Shown one piece after another: positions 8,466 to 16,400 of a DNA stretch of 64,000 nt; position 1 is the first letter of the stretch, and each line of letters begins with the position of its first letter. This DNA comes from DATJIG01 sp050260515 (GTDB lineage: Bacteria; Pseudomonadota; Alphaproteobacteria; SMXQ01). Made by a program: the position numbers and the translations under genes. The notes beneath the pieces are model-generated. The model worked only from the letters and a program-made list of their open reading frames with translations, had not been told where the DNA came from and did no database searches. Location of the stretch: positions 106,609 through 170,608 of the forward strand of contig JBLNCI010000007.1 in the NCBI GenBank assembly GCA_050260515.1, written 5' to 3'.

Positions 8466-9593
8466 ATGAAGATCATGCACCTCATCACCGGCCTGCGCCG
8501 CGCGGGAGCCGAAGGCATGCTGCTGAAGCTGCTGCAGCGCCGGGATCGGGAGCGCGTGGAGGCGGTCGTGGTCGTGCTCAGCGGCGAGGACGCGCTGGCC
8601 GACGCGATCCGCGCCACGGGGGTCCCGGTGCATATCCTCGGCATCGGCCGGACCCGCAGCGCGATCGCCGGCGCCGCTTGTCTCATCCGCCTCGTCAGGC
8701 GCGAGCGTCCCGATCTCGTTCAGACCTGGCTCTATCAGGCCGATTTGGCGGGGCTTCTGCTGTCGTTCGTGTTCCCCGGCGTGAAGCTCGTGTGGAACGT
8801 GCGCAGCACCGCGATCACCGGCGGGGATTTCCCGCTGCGGACGCGCATGCTCCCCCACATCCTCGCGCGCGCGTCGCGGCGGCCCGACGCCGTCATCGTG
8901 AACAGCGAGGCCGGCAAGCGCGACCACGTCGCCCTCGGCTACGCGCCCCGGCGCTGGGTCGTCCTCCCCAACGGCTTCGACCTCGAGCGCTTCCGCCCGG
9001 ATCCCCAACGACGGCGCATCCAGCGCGAACGCTTGCATGCATCGGAAAGTGACCTGCTCGTCGGGATGATCGCGCGCGTCGATCCGATGAAAAACCACCC
9101 AGGGTTCCTGCGCGCCGCAGCCGAAGTCGCCGCGGCGGTCCCCGACGCGCGCTTCGTCCTGATCGGCCGCGACACCGAGATGCTGCCCATTCCCGGCGCG
9201 CTGTCCGGGCGGGTTGAAGCGCTCGGCGAGCGCGACGACGTGGCCGACATCCTCACCGCGCTCGACCTCGTCGTGCTGCCGTCGCGCTATGCAGAAGGTT
9301 TCCCGAACGCGCTTGGCGAGGCCATGGCGTCCGGCGTGCCGTGCGTTGCCACCGATGTCGGCGACTCGGCGAGCATCGTCGGAGACACCGGAGCGCTCGT
9401 GCCGCCCGGCGACGACCGGGCGCTGGCTGCGGCGATGACGCGCCTCCTCAACCAGCCGCCCGAGGCACGCGCGCGCGCCGGCGACGCAGCACGACGACGC
9501 GTCGCCGCCGATTTCTCGATCGACGCGATCGCCCGCCGGTACGAGAATCTCTACCGGACCATCACGGCGGATCCCGCCGCCAAGGCCGCCTGA
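8466..9593 (+). CDS. GT4-type glycosyltransferase
   Basis: A 375-residue GT-B enzyme. The N-terminal domain begins MKIMHLITGLRRAGAEGM with the Gly-rich acceptor-side loop. The C-terminal GT4 donor-binding domain has PNGFDLERF, VGMIARVDPMKNH and the EGFPNALGEAMASGVPCVATDVG block with the conserved E-x7-E pair. It is predicted to be a peripheral inner-membrane or cytosolic enzyme adding a sugar to a lipid-linked glycan. Its stop codon shares one base with the following amidotransferase start (TGATG), so the two are coupled. Confidence 0.93.
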   Translation: MKIMHLITGLRRAGAEGMLLKLLQRRDRERVEAVVVVLSGEDALADAIRATGVPVHILGIGRTRSAIAGAACLIRLVRRERPDLVQTWLYQADLAGLLLSFVFPGVKLVWNVRSTAITGGDFPLRTRMLPHILARASRRPDAVIVNSEAGKRDHVALGYAPRRWVVLPNGFDLERFRPDPQRRRIQRERLHASESDLLVGMIARVDPMKNHPGFLRAAAEVAAAVPDARFVLIGRDTEMLPIPGALSGRVEALGERDDVADILTALDLVVLPSRYAEGFPNALGEAMASGVPCVATDVGDSASIVGDTGALVPPGDDRALAAAMTRLLNQPPEARARAGDAARRRVAADFSIDAIARRYENLYRTITADPAAKAA

Positions 9594-11527
9594 TGTGTGG
9601 AATTGCGGGGTTCGTCGGCCTGTCCGGTCGCGCCGAAGCGGAGCTCGCGCGGCTCGCCGAGCGCATGGCCGCCGCCCTGCCCTACCGAGGCCCCGATGAC
9701 TGGGGGACATGGGCCGATGCCGCCGCCGGCGTCGGCCTCGGCCATCGGCGGCTGTCGATCGTCGACCTGTCGCCCGCCGGACACCAGCCGATGGCCTCTC
9801 GCGACGAGAGCGGGGTGATCTCCTACAACGGCGAGGTCTACAACGCCGAAGAGATCCGGGCGGAGCTGGTCCGCGTGGGCGCCGGCCCGTTCCGCGGACA
9901 TTCCGACACCGAGGTTCTGGCCGAGGCGTGCGCGCGGTGGGGTGCGGCCGAAACCGCATCGCGCCTGATCGGGATGTTCGCGTTTGCCTGGTGGGACAAG
10001 CGCACGCGCACCCTGTCGCTCGTGCGCGATCGTCTCGGCATCAAGCCGCTCTACTGGGCACGGATCGGTCGCAGCGTCGCGTTCGCCTCCGAGTTGAAGG
10101 CGTTCTTCGCCTTACCCGAGTTCGTGCCGGAGCTCCACCGAGGAGCCGCGGCCGCGTTCCTGCGCATGGCCTACGTGCCCGCGCCGCGCGCGATCTACCG
10201 CAATGTCTTCAAGCTCGAGCCCGGGACCGTGCTGACGGTGCGCTCGGATGGCGAGCCATCGGCGCGAAAATTCTGGGACGCGCGCGCCGTCGCAATGCAG
10301 GAGAAGCCGCCGCGGGACGCGGTCGAAGCGGAGGCCGCGCTTCATGACCTCCTCAAGGATGCGGTGACGCGGCGCATGGTCGCCGACGTTCCGCTCGGCG
10401 CGTTCCTGTCGGGGGGCGTCGACTCGTCGACCGTCGTCGCCCTGATGCAAGCCGCGTCGCCGCGGCCGGTCCGCACCTTCACCATCGGGTTCAACGAAGC
10501 GGCGTTCGACGAGGCGCCGCACGCGCGCGCCGTCGCGAGGCACCTCGGCACCGATCACACCGAGCTGATCCTCGATCCGGCACGCGCCCGGGATGTCATC
10601 CCGAAGCTGCCCGACCTCTACGACGAGCCGTTCGCCGATGTCTCGGCGATCCCCACGTTCCTCGTCTCGGAGCTGACCCGCCGCCATGTCACCGTGGCGC
10701 TGTCGGGCGACGGCGGCGACGAACTGTTCGCCGGCTACAACCGCTACGTGTGGGCCGAGCGCATCTGGCGGACGCTGGGCCCGATTCCCCGACCGCTCCG
10801 CGCCGGAGTCGGTCGCGTCATGGAGTCGCTGCCGGTCGGGTTCTGGGACGCCCTGTTTTCGGTCGTGCCCCGCGGCAAGCGCCCGGCCCAGGCCGGCGAC
10901 AAGGTAAAGAAGCTCGCCGCCATTCTCGGGCGCGCGCGGCCGGAGGACATCTACCGCCGGCTTGTCAGCTTCTGGGAGGAGCCCGAGACGCTGCTCGGCC
11001 CCGCGGACGAGCCGGCGAGCCCGATCGACGATCCCGCGCTCGCGCGCGAAGTTCCCGAATTCGTCGCGCGCATGCGGTACCTCGACCTCGTCACCTACCT
11101 GCCCGACGACATCCTGACCAAAGTCGACCGCGCCAGCATGGCCGTATCCCTGGAAGCCCGCGTCCCCCTGCTCGACCACCGCGTCGTCGAGTTCGTGTGG
11201 GCCCTACCGCCGGATCTGCTGATCCGCGACGGCAGCACCAAGTGGCTGCTCCGCCGGGTGCTCGACCGCTACGTCCCGCGAGCGCTCATCGAGCGGCCGA
11301 AGACCGGCTTCGGCGTGCCAATCGGCGACTGGATGCGCGGCCCGCTGCGGGACTGGGCCGAAGATCTCCTCTCCGAGAAAAGCCTGCGCGATGCCGCCAT
11401 CGTGGATCCGGCGCCGGTCCGGGTGAAGTGGCGGCAGCACCTCGGCGGTCAGCGGAGTTGGTCGTACGAGTTGTGGACGGCGCTGATGTGGGTGGCCTGG
11501 TACCGGCGATGGCTCGGCAGACGGTGA
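9593..11527 (+). CDS. asnB: Glutamine-hydrolysing asparagine synthetase-like protein
   Basis: A 644-residue protein. Cys2 after the initiator Met (MCGIAGF) is the glutaminase nucleophile. The class II amidotransferase domain has YRGPDDWG and GHRRLSIVDLS. The ATP-pyrophosphatase domain carries SGGVDSS at residues 273-279 and VALSGDGGDELFAGYNRY. The free N-terminal Cys fixes the start at 9593, overlapping the previous stop by one base. Canonical function is Asp to Asn using Gln and ATP. Members inside glycan clusters, like this one between two GT4 genes, may instead amidate sugar carboxylates; that is inference. Confidence 0.92.
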   Translation: MCGIAGFVGLSGRAEAELARLAERMAAALPYRGPDDWGTWADAAAGVGLGHRRLSIVDLSPAGHQPMASRDESGVISYNGEVYNAEEIRAELVRVGAGPFRGHSDTEVLAEACARWGAAETASRLIGMFAFAWWDKRTRTLSLVRDRLGIKPLYWARIGRSVAFASELKAFFALPEFVPELHRGAAAAFLRMAYVPAPRAIYRNVFKLEPGTVLTVRSDGEPSARKFWDARAVAMQEKPPRDAVEAEAALHDLLKDAVTRRMVADVPLGAFLSGGVDSSTVVALMQAASPRPVRTFTIGFNEAAFDEAPHARAVARHLGTDHTELILDPARARDVIPKLPDLYDEPFADVSAIPTFLVSELTRRHVTVALSGDGGDELFAGYNRYVWAERIWRTLGPIPRPLRAGVGRVMESLPVGFWDALFSVVPRGKRPAQAGDKVKKLAAILGRARPEDIYRRLVSFWEEPETLLGPADEPASPIDDPALAREVPEFVARMRYLDLVTYLPDDILTKVDRASMAVSLEARVPLLDHRVVEFVWALPPDLLIRDGSTKWLLRRVLDRYVPRALIERPKTGFGVPIGDWMRGPLRDWAEDLLSEKSLRDAAIVDPAPVRVKWRQHLGGQRSWSYELWTALMWVAWYRRWLGRR

Positions 11528-11531
11528 GGCC

Positions 11532-12677
11532 ATGAAGACGCCCCAGCCGCGCCGCATCGTCTATCTCGTCACCGAAGACTGGGTGTTCGTCAGCCATCGC
11601 CTGCCCGTCGCGCGCGCCGCGCGCGACGCCGGCTACGCCGTGACGGTTGCGACCCGCGTCTCCGATCACGGCCGCGCCATCGCCGACGAAGGTTTCACGC
11701 TGGTTCCGCTGTCATGGGCCCGCCGCAGCCTCAATCCGCTCGCGGAGCTTGCGACTCTTTTACGGCTTGTCGCGCTGTATCGGCGGGTTCGCCCGACCAT
11801 CGTGCACCATGTGGCGGTGAAGCCCGCCCTGGTCGGATCGCTCGCGGCCTGGCTTGCCCGCGTGCCGCGGGTCGTCAACGCGATCACCGGTCTTGGTTTT
11901 GTCTTCTCGTCGACCACGGCTCGTGCACGCCTGCTGCGCCCGTTCGTACGGTCCGGATTTCGTTTTCTGCTGCGGCGGCCCGGCAGCAGCATCATCGTCC
12001 AGAACCCTGACGATGCCGAGGTGCTGGTCCGCGAGTGCGCGATCGAGCGTGACCGCATCCACCTCATCCGCGGCTCGGGCGTCGATCTCGCCCGATTCCA
12101 GGCGACTCCCGAACGTGATGCTGACCCGATCATCGCCACGCTCGCCTCGCGCATGATCTGGGACAAGGGCATAGGCGACCTCGTCGCAGCCGCGCGCATC
12201 CTCAAGGAGCAGGGCGCCGACGTGCGGGTGGTGCTCGCCGGGAAGCCCGACCCGGACAATCCGGCGTCCATCCCCGAGCATCAGCTCCGCGCTTGGCATG
12301 ACGAGGGGATCGTGTCCTGGCGGGGATTCGTCAGCGACATGCCGGCGTTGTGGGCCGAAAGCCACATCGCCGTGCTGCCGTCGTTCTACGGCGAGGGCGT
12401 CCCGAAATGCCTGATCGAGGCCGCAGCGTGCGGGCGGCCGATCGTCGCCGCCGATGGCCCCGGGCTCCGCGAGATCGTGCGCGAGGGCGACAACGGCCTG
12501 CTCGTTCCAGCGCACGATCCGGCAGCGCTCGCGTCCGCCATCGCCCGTCTCGCCATCGACGGCGCGACACGGCGTCGCATGGGAGCCGCCGGCCGCGCTC
12601 TCGTCGAGGCGGGATTCGGCGACCGCCAGGTCGCGGCGGAGACGCTCGCCTTATACAACCGGTCCGCCCGCCCCTGA
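11532..12677 (+). CDS. GT4-type glycosyltransferase
   Basis: A 381-residue GT-B glycosyltransferase. The N-terminal domain has the VSHRLPVARAARDAGY loop and HHVAVKPALVGSLAAW, typical of enzymes acting on undecaprenyl-linked sugars. The C-terminal donor domain has IRGSGVDLARF, ASRMIWDKGIGDLVAA and FYGEGVPKCLIEAAACGRP with its two Glu residues. It starts four bases after the asparagine synthetase-like gene, in the same operon. The end of the gene is part of an imperfect duplication (see repeat). Confidence 0.92.
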   Translation: MKTPQPRRIVYLVTEDWVFVSHRLPVARAARDAGYAVTVATRVSDHGRAIADEGFTLVPLSWARRSLNPLAELATLLRLVALYRRVRPTIVHHVAVKPALVGSLAAWLARVPRVVNAITGLGFVFSSTTARARLLRPFVRSGFRFLLRRPGSSIIVQNPDDAEVLVRECAIERDRIHLIRGSGVDLARFQATPERDADPIIATLASRMIWDKGIGDLVAAARILKEQGADVRVVLAGKPDPDNPASIPEHQLRAWHDEGIVSWRGFVSDMPALWAESHIAVLPSFYGEGVPKCLIEAAACGRPIVAADGPGLREIVREGDNGLLVPAHDPAALASAIARLAIDGATRRRMGAAGRALVEAGFGDRQVAAETLALYNRSARP

Positions 12678-12791
12678 TCGCCTGCGGTATGTCGGGGTCG
12701 GGGTTGGCGGCCTGGCCCGCGTTGGGGCAAGCCCTTGCCGGAGGCCGTCCGGCGCGACTACAACGGTTGAGCGCCCGCCTTTGATCGCCTG
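12654..12791 (+). repeat. Imperfect direct repeat of a gene 3' end
   Basis: The last codons and stop of the GT4 gene (12654-12684) recur about 105 bases downstream (12759-12791). Both copies start TACAAC and end with TGATCGCCTG preceded by CGCCCGCC, with a few substitutions and small indels between. The second copy is not in an open frame. The spacer has no gene. It looks like a local duplication or slippage relic. Confidence 0.6.
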
Positions 12792-12797
12792 TCACCC

Positions 12798-13913
12798 ATG
12801 ATCCGACCCGCCGAAGAAGCGGACATTCCAGCTCTGGTGCGCATCGAAAACCGGTCGTTCCGTACCGACCGGCTGTCGCCACGCAGCTTCCGCTACATGA
12901 TCTCGCGCGCGAAGGGCGCCACGCTGGTCGACGTCGACCGGCGCGGCACGATTCGCGGCTATGTCCTGGTGCTGTTCAGCCGCGGTACGCCGCTCGCGAG
13001 GCTCTACTCGATCGCCGTCGATCCCAGCCATCGCCGGCACGGCATCGGCCGTGCCCTGCTCGCAGCCGCGGAACAGGCCGCCCGGAAAAGCCAGGCCGCA
13101 TACATGCGGCTCGAGGTCCGCGCCGAGGACAAACGGACGCAGTCGCTGTACTACCGCGCCGGGTACCGGAGATTCGGCTTCCATGAGGCCTACTACGAGG
13201 ATCGTGCCGACGCGGTGCGGATGCAGAAGGCGATCGCGCCCGGCCCGGCCCCCACCGCGGCCAAGATCCCCTACTGGCCGCAGAGTCTCGACTTCACCTG
13301 CGGTCCGGCGGCGCTGATGATGGCGATGCGCGGCCTCGACAACGCTGCCGAGGTCAGCGCCAACGAGGAGCTCCGTATCTGGCGCGAGGCGACGACGGTG
13401 TTCATGACGTCGGGGCTCGGCGGCTGCTCGGCCTACGGGCTTGCCCTCGCCGCGATCAGGCGCGGATACGACGCCGAGCTCTACGTCACGGACCGAGGTG
13501 TGCCGTTCGAGAATTCCGTCCGCGATCCGCGCAAGAAGGAGGTCATCCGCCTCGTTCACAAGGATTTCATCAATCAAATCCGCGCCGCGGGCGTGCCGGT
13601 CCACAAGCGGGCATTGCCGGTCGGCGCGCTCCGTGAGAAATTCGACGCAGGCGCAATACCGGTGGTGCTGATCTCCGCATACCTGCTCACCGGCGAGAAG
13701 CAGCCGCACTGGGTGGTGGTGACCGGCTTCGACGACACCTACGTCTACCTGCACGATCCGTACGTCGACGGCGTGCACGCGCACACGGCGACAGACCGTA
13801 TGCATCTACCGGTGCCCCTGAGGAACTTCGATCGCATGGCGCGCTACGGCCAGACCCACCAGCGGGCGACGCTGCTGCTGCGGCGCGGTCACGGCCGCGC
13901 CGGGATTTCCTGA
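12798..13913 (+). CDS. GNAT acetyltransferase fused to C39-like cysteine peptidase
   Basis: A two-domain protein of 371 residues. Residues 1-147 are a RimI-like N-acetyltransferase with the acetyl-CoA loop RRHGIG (79-84) and the SLYYRAGYRRFGF segment. Residues 155-360 are a papain-like C39-type domain with Cys168 in DFTCGPAALM, His304 in PHWVVVTGF and Asp320 in YLHDP, so the catalytic triad looks intact. There is no signal peptide or transmembrane segment, unlike C39 domains of bacteriocin exporters. The stop codon is immediately followed by the start of the RimK-like gene. The substrate is unknown; a peptide acted on by both proteins is my inference. Confidence 0.9.
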   Translation: MIRPAEEADIPALVRIENRSFRTDRLSPRSFRYMISRAKGATLVDVDRRGTIRGYVLVLFSRGTPLARLYSIAVDPSHRRHGIGRALLAAAEQAARKSQAAYMRLEVRAEDKRTQSLYYRAGYRRFGFHEAYYEDRADAVRMQKAIAPGPAPTAAKIPYWPQSLDFTCGPAALMMAMRGLDNAAEVSANEELRIWREATTVFMTSGLGGCSAYGLALAAIRRGYDAELYVTDRGVPFENSVRDPRKKEVIRLVHKDFINQIRAAGVPVHKRALPVGALREKFDAGAIPVVLISAYLLTGEKQPHWVVVTGFDDTYVYLHDPYVDGVHAHTATDRMHLPVPLRNFDRMARYGQTHQRATLLLRRGHGRAGIS

Positions 13914-15530
13914 ATGGCCCTTCACCTCATCGTCGTCGACCGCGAGGACGACTTCAAATGGCCGGCGCCGGACCGCGTCGTCGTCGCCGCGAAGGACTTC
14001 GCCGTCAGCGATCCAGCGAAGCGCTTCTCGGCCTCCAGTCGCGTGATCAATCTTTGCCGCGACTACAGCTACCTGTCGCTCGGCTACTACGCATCGCTGA
14101 TCGCCGAGGCGCGCGGCCAGCGCGTCGTTCCCTCGGTCGAAACCCTGCTCGACCTCAACTGGAAGCGCATCTATCAGACCGAGCTTCCCGACATCAACGC
14201 GCTGGTGCGCAAGACATTCGTCGCCGAACCGGGCGATCCCGTCGCCTTCACGATCCGTCTCTTCTTCGGAGCGCCGGACGACCCTCGCTTCGCCGAGGTC
14301 GGGCGGCACATCTTCGAGCGCTTCCGCTCCCCCATGCTCGCGATTGATCTCCGCCACCGCAAGGAAGGGCTCGAGGTGATGGCGATCCGTCCGATGGCTT
14401 TGCGCGACCTCACGCCCGCGCAGGAGCCGCTGTTCGAGCAGGCGCTCGACCGCTACACCCATGCCGCGTGGCGGCGAACCCGCGCCGCGCAGTCGGCGGT
14501 GTACTACATCGCGATGCTCCACAATCCGGCGGAACGGATTCCGCCGTCGAACGAGCGCGCCCTGAAGAAGTTCATCCGCGTCGGCGAATCGCTCGGAGTG
14601 GAGCTCGAGCTGATCACGCGCAAGGACTACGGGCGGCTGCCGGAATTCGACGCGCTGTTCATCCGCGAAACCACCGACATCGACGACCACACGTACCGGT
14701 TCGCCAAGAAGGCCGAGGCCGAAGGCATGCCAGTGATCGACAGCCCGCAGTCGATCCTCAAGTGCGCCAACAAGATCTACCTGGCCGAGCTGATGCAGGC
14801 GAACGGCGTGCCGACGCCGAAGACGCTTGCGGTGGATCGTCGCCAGCTCGCGCGTGTCGAGACCGAGCTCGGCTATCCGATCGTGCTCAAGATCCCCGAC
14901 GGCGCGTTCTCGCGCGGCGTCCACAAGGCGAACAACCGCACGGAACTCGAGAGCATCGCCGATCGGCTGTTCGAGGAATCGGACCTGATCCTCGCCCAGG
15001 AGTTCATGCAGACCGAGTTCGACTGGCGCGTCGGGGTGCTCAACGGCAAGCCGATCTTCGTCTGCCAGTACTTCATGGCCAAGGATCACTGGCAGGTGGT
15101 CAAGTATGCGGAGCCCGGCAGCGACAAGTACATCGAGGGCGGCGACCGGACGTTCGCGGTCGAGGACGCCCCGCCCGAGGTCGTGGCGCTCGGCACCAAG
15201 GCGGCGAGCCTGATCGGCGACGGGCTCTACGGCGTCGATCTCAAGCAGACCTCCCGCGGGCTCGTCGTGGTCGAGGTCAACGACAACCCCAACATCGACG
15301 CGGGCGTCGAGGACACGGTGCTCAAGGACGAGCTCTACCGGATCGTCATCCTGGACCTCATCCGCCGGCTCGAACAGCGCACCGCCACGCTTCCGCAGGC
15401 CGCCCGCCGGCCGCCGCCGACCCGAGCGACCGCCGCCGCTCCGCTGGCGTTCCCTGCCCCGGCCGCGCCGGACGGCGGCGATATCGCAGCCGCCGCCAAC
15501 GCCAACGGGCGCGTGATATCATCGCGCTGA
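13914..15530 (+). CDS. RimK-like ATP-grasp ligase
   Basis: A 538-residue protein, far longer than RimK (about 300). An N-terminal domain of about 250 residues ends in LITRKDYGRLPEFDALFIRET. The ATP-grasp fold follows, with SPQSILKCANKIYLAELM, PIVLKIPDGAFSRGV (phosphate-binding loop region), FDWRVGVLNGK and the Mg-binding VEVNDNPNID near residues 452-461. The C-terminal 45 residues are Pro/Ala-rich and probably disordered. Family enzymes join an amino group to an acyl phosphate (for example Glu addition to ribosomal protein S6). The gene abuts the GNAT-C39 gene with no gap, so they probably act together. Substrates are unknown. Confidence 0.9.
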   Translation: MALHLIVVDREDDFKWPAPDRVVVAAKDFAVSDPAKRFSASSRVINLCRDYSYLSLGYYASLIAEARGQRVVPSVETLLDLNWKRIYQTELPDINALVRKTFVAEPGDPVAFTIRLFFGAPDDPRFAEVGRHIFERFRSPMLAIDLRHRKEGLEVMAIRPMALRDLTPAQEPLFEQALDRYTHAAWRRTRAAQSAVYYIAMLHNPAERIPPSNERALKKFIRVGESLGVELELITRKDYGRLPEFDALFIRETTDIDDHTYRFAKKAEAEGMPVIDSPQSILKCANKIYLAELMQANGVPTPKTLAVDRRQLARVETELGYPIVLKIPDGAFSRGVHKANNRTELESIADRLFEESDLILAQEFMQTEFDWRVGVLNGKPIFVCQYFMAKDHWQVVKYAEPGSDKYIEGGDRTFAVEDAPPEVVALGTKAASLIGDGLYGVDLKQTSRGLVVVEVNDNPNIDAGVEDTVLKDELYRIVILDLIRRLEQRTATLPQAARRPPPTRATAAAPLAFPAPAAPDGGDIAAAANANGRVISSR

Positions 15531-15584
15531 GCGCGGCTCCGACTTGGGGACGGCAGCCCGCGGCAAAACCAAGGGAGGCACCCC

Positions 15585-16400
15585 GTGAACGCACTTAGGA
15601 CCATCATTCTCACCGCGCTCGTTGGCGCGGCCCTGACCGCCGCAACGGTTCCGGTTCTTGCCCAGGCGGCGCCCGACTATGCGGCACTGATGGCCGACCC
15701 GGGACGCAGCGAGGCCGACCGCGCCAACGACAAGCGCCGGGATCCGGTCAAGCTGCTCGCGTTCACCGGAGTGCGCCCCGGGATGACGGTGCTCGATATG
15801 GGCGCCGGGGGCGGCTACAGCACCGACATCATCGCGCGCGCCGTCGGATCGACCGGCAAGGTGTACGCGCAGAACCCGCCGCAGTTCGCGGAGCGGATGA
15901 AGGACCGCCTCGACCAACGCATCGCCACGCTTCCCGCCAAGAACGTGACCCTCGTTGCCCGTCCGACCGACGATCCCGTTCCGCCCGACGTCCGGAACCT
16001 CGACCTGATCACGTTCTTCTTCGCCTACCACGACACGACGTTTCAGCAGGTCGACCGGGCGCAGATGAACAAGAAGATGTTCGATGCGCTCAAGCCCGGT
16101 GGCAGCCTGGTCATCGCCGACCATGCGGCGAAGGCGGGAGACGGCGCAAACGTCGGCCGCACGCTGCACCGCATCGAGAAGGATACGCTGCGGAAGGAGG
16201 TCGAGGCGGCCGGGTTCCGGCTCGTCGACGAAGGGACCTTCCTCGCCCACCCCGAGGACGACCACACCGAGAACGTGAATCAGCGCAAGGTCAACATCGA
16301 CGAGTTCGTCCTGCGCTTCGAGAAGCGGCGCGCCGAGGGCGCGCGGCACTCGGTTCATGTCGGATTCTCGAGACTGAAGGTCTCGTGCTGGTCGTCGTAG
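15585..16400 (+). CDS. Exported SAM-methyltransferase-fold protein
   Basis: A protein of 271 residues with a cleavable signal peptide (residues 1 to about 27, ending VPVLAQA). A class I methyltransferase fold follows: motif I VLDMGAGGGY at 69-78, DLITFFFAYHD and LKPGGSLVIADHAAK. The GTG start is supported by GGGAGG six bases upstream. The N-terminal DPGRSEADRANDKRRDP block recurs in a proteobacterial group of secreted methyltransferase-like proteins. A periplasmic SAM enzyme is puzzling because SAM is cytosolic. It lies 54 bases after the RimK-like gene and could be in that operon. Its last 46 bases overlap the convergent ABC gene. Confidence 0.85.
   Translation: MNALRTIILTALVGAALTAATVPVLAQAAPDYAALMADPGRSEADRANDKRRDPVKLLAFTGVRPGMTVLDMGAGGGYSTDIIARAVGSTGKVYAQNPPQFAERMKDRLDQRIATLPAKNVTLVARPTDDPVPPDVRNLDLITFFFAYHDTTFQQVDRAQMNKKMFDALKPGGSLVIADHAAKAGDGANVGRTLHRIEKDTLRKEVEAAGFRLVDEGTFLAHPEDDHTENVNQRKVNIDEFVLRFEKRRAEGARHSVHVGFSRLKVSCWSS

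Noticed and set aside
9341..9592. N-terminal extension of the asparagine synthetase-like protein
   Set aside because: The glutaminase needs Cys right after the initiator Met, which fixes the start at 9593.
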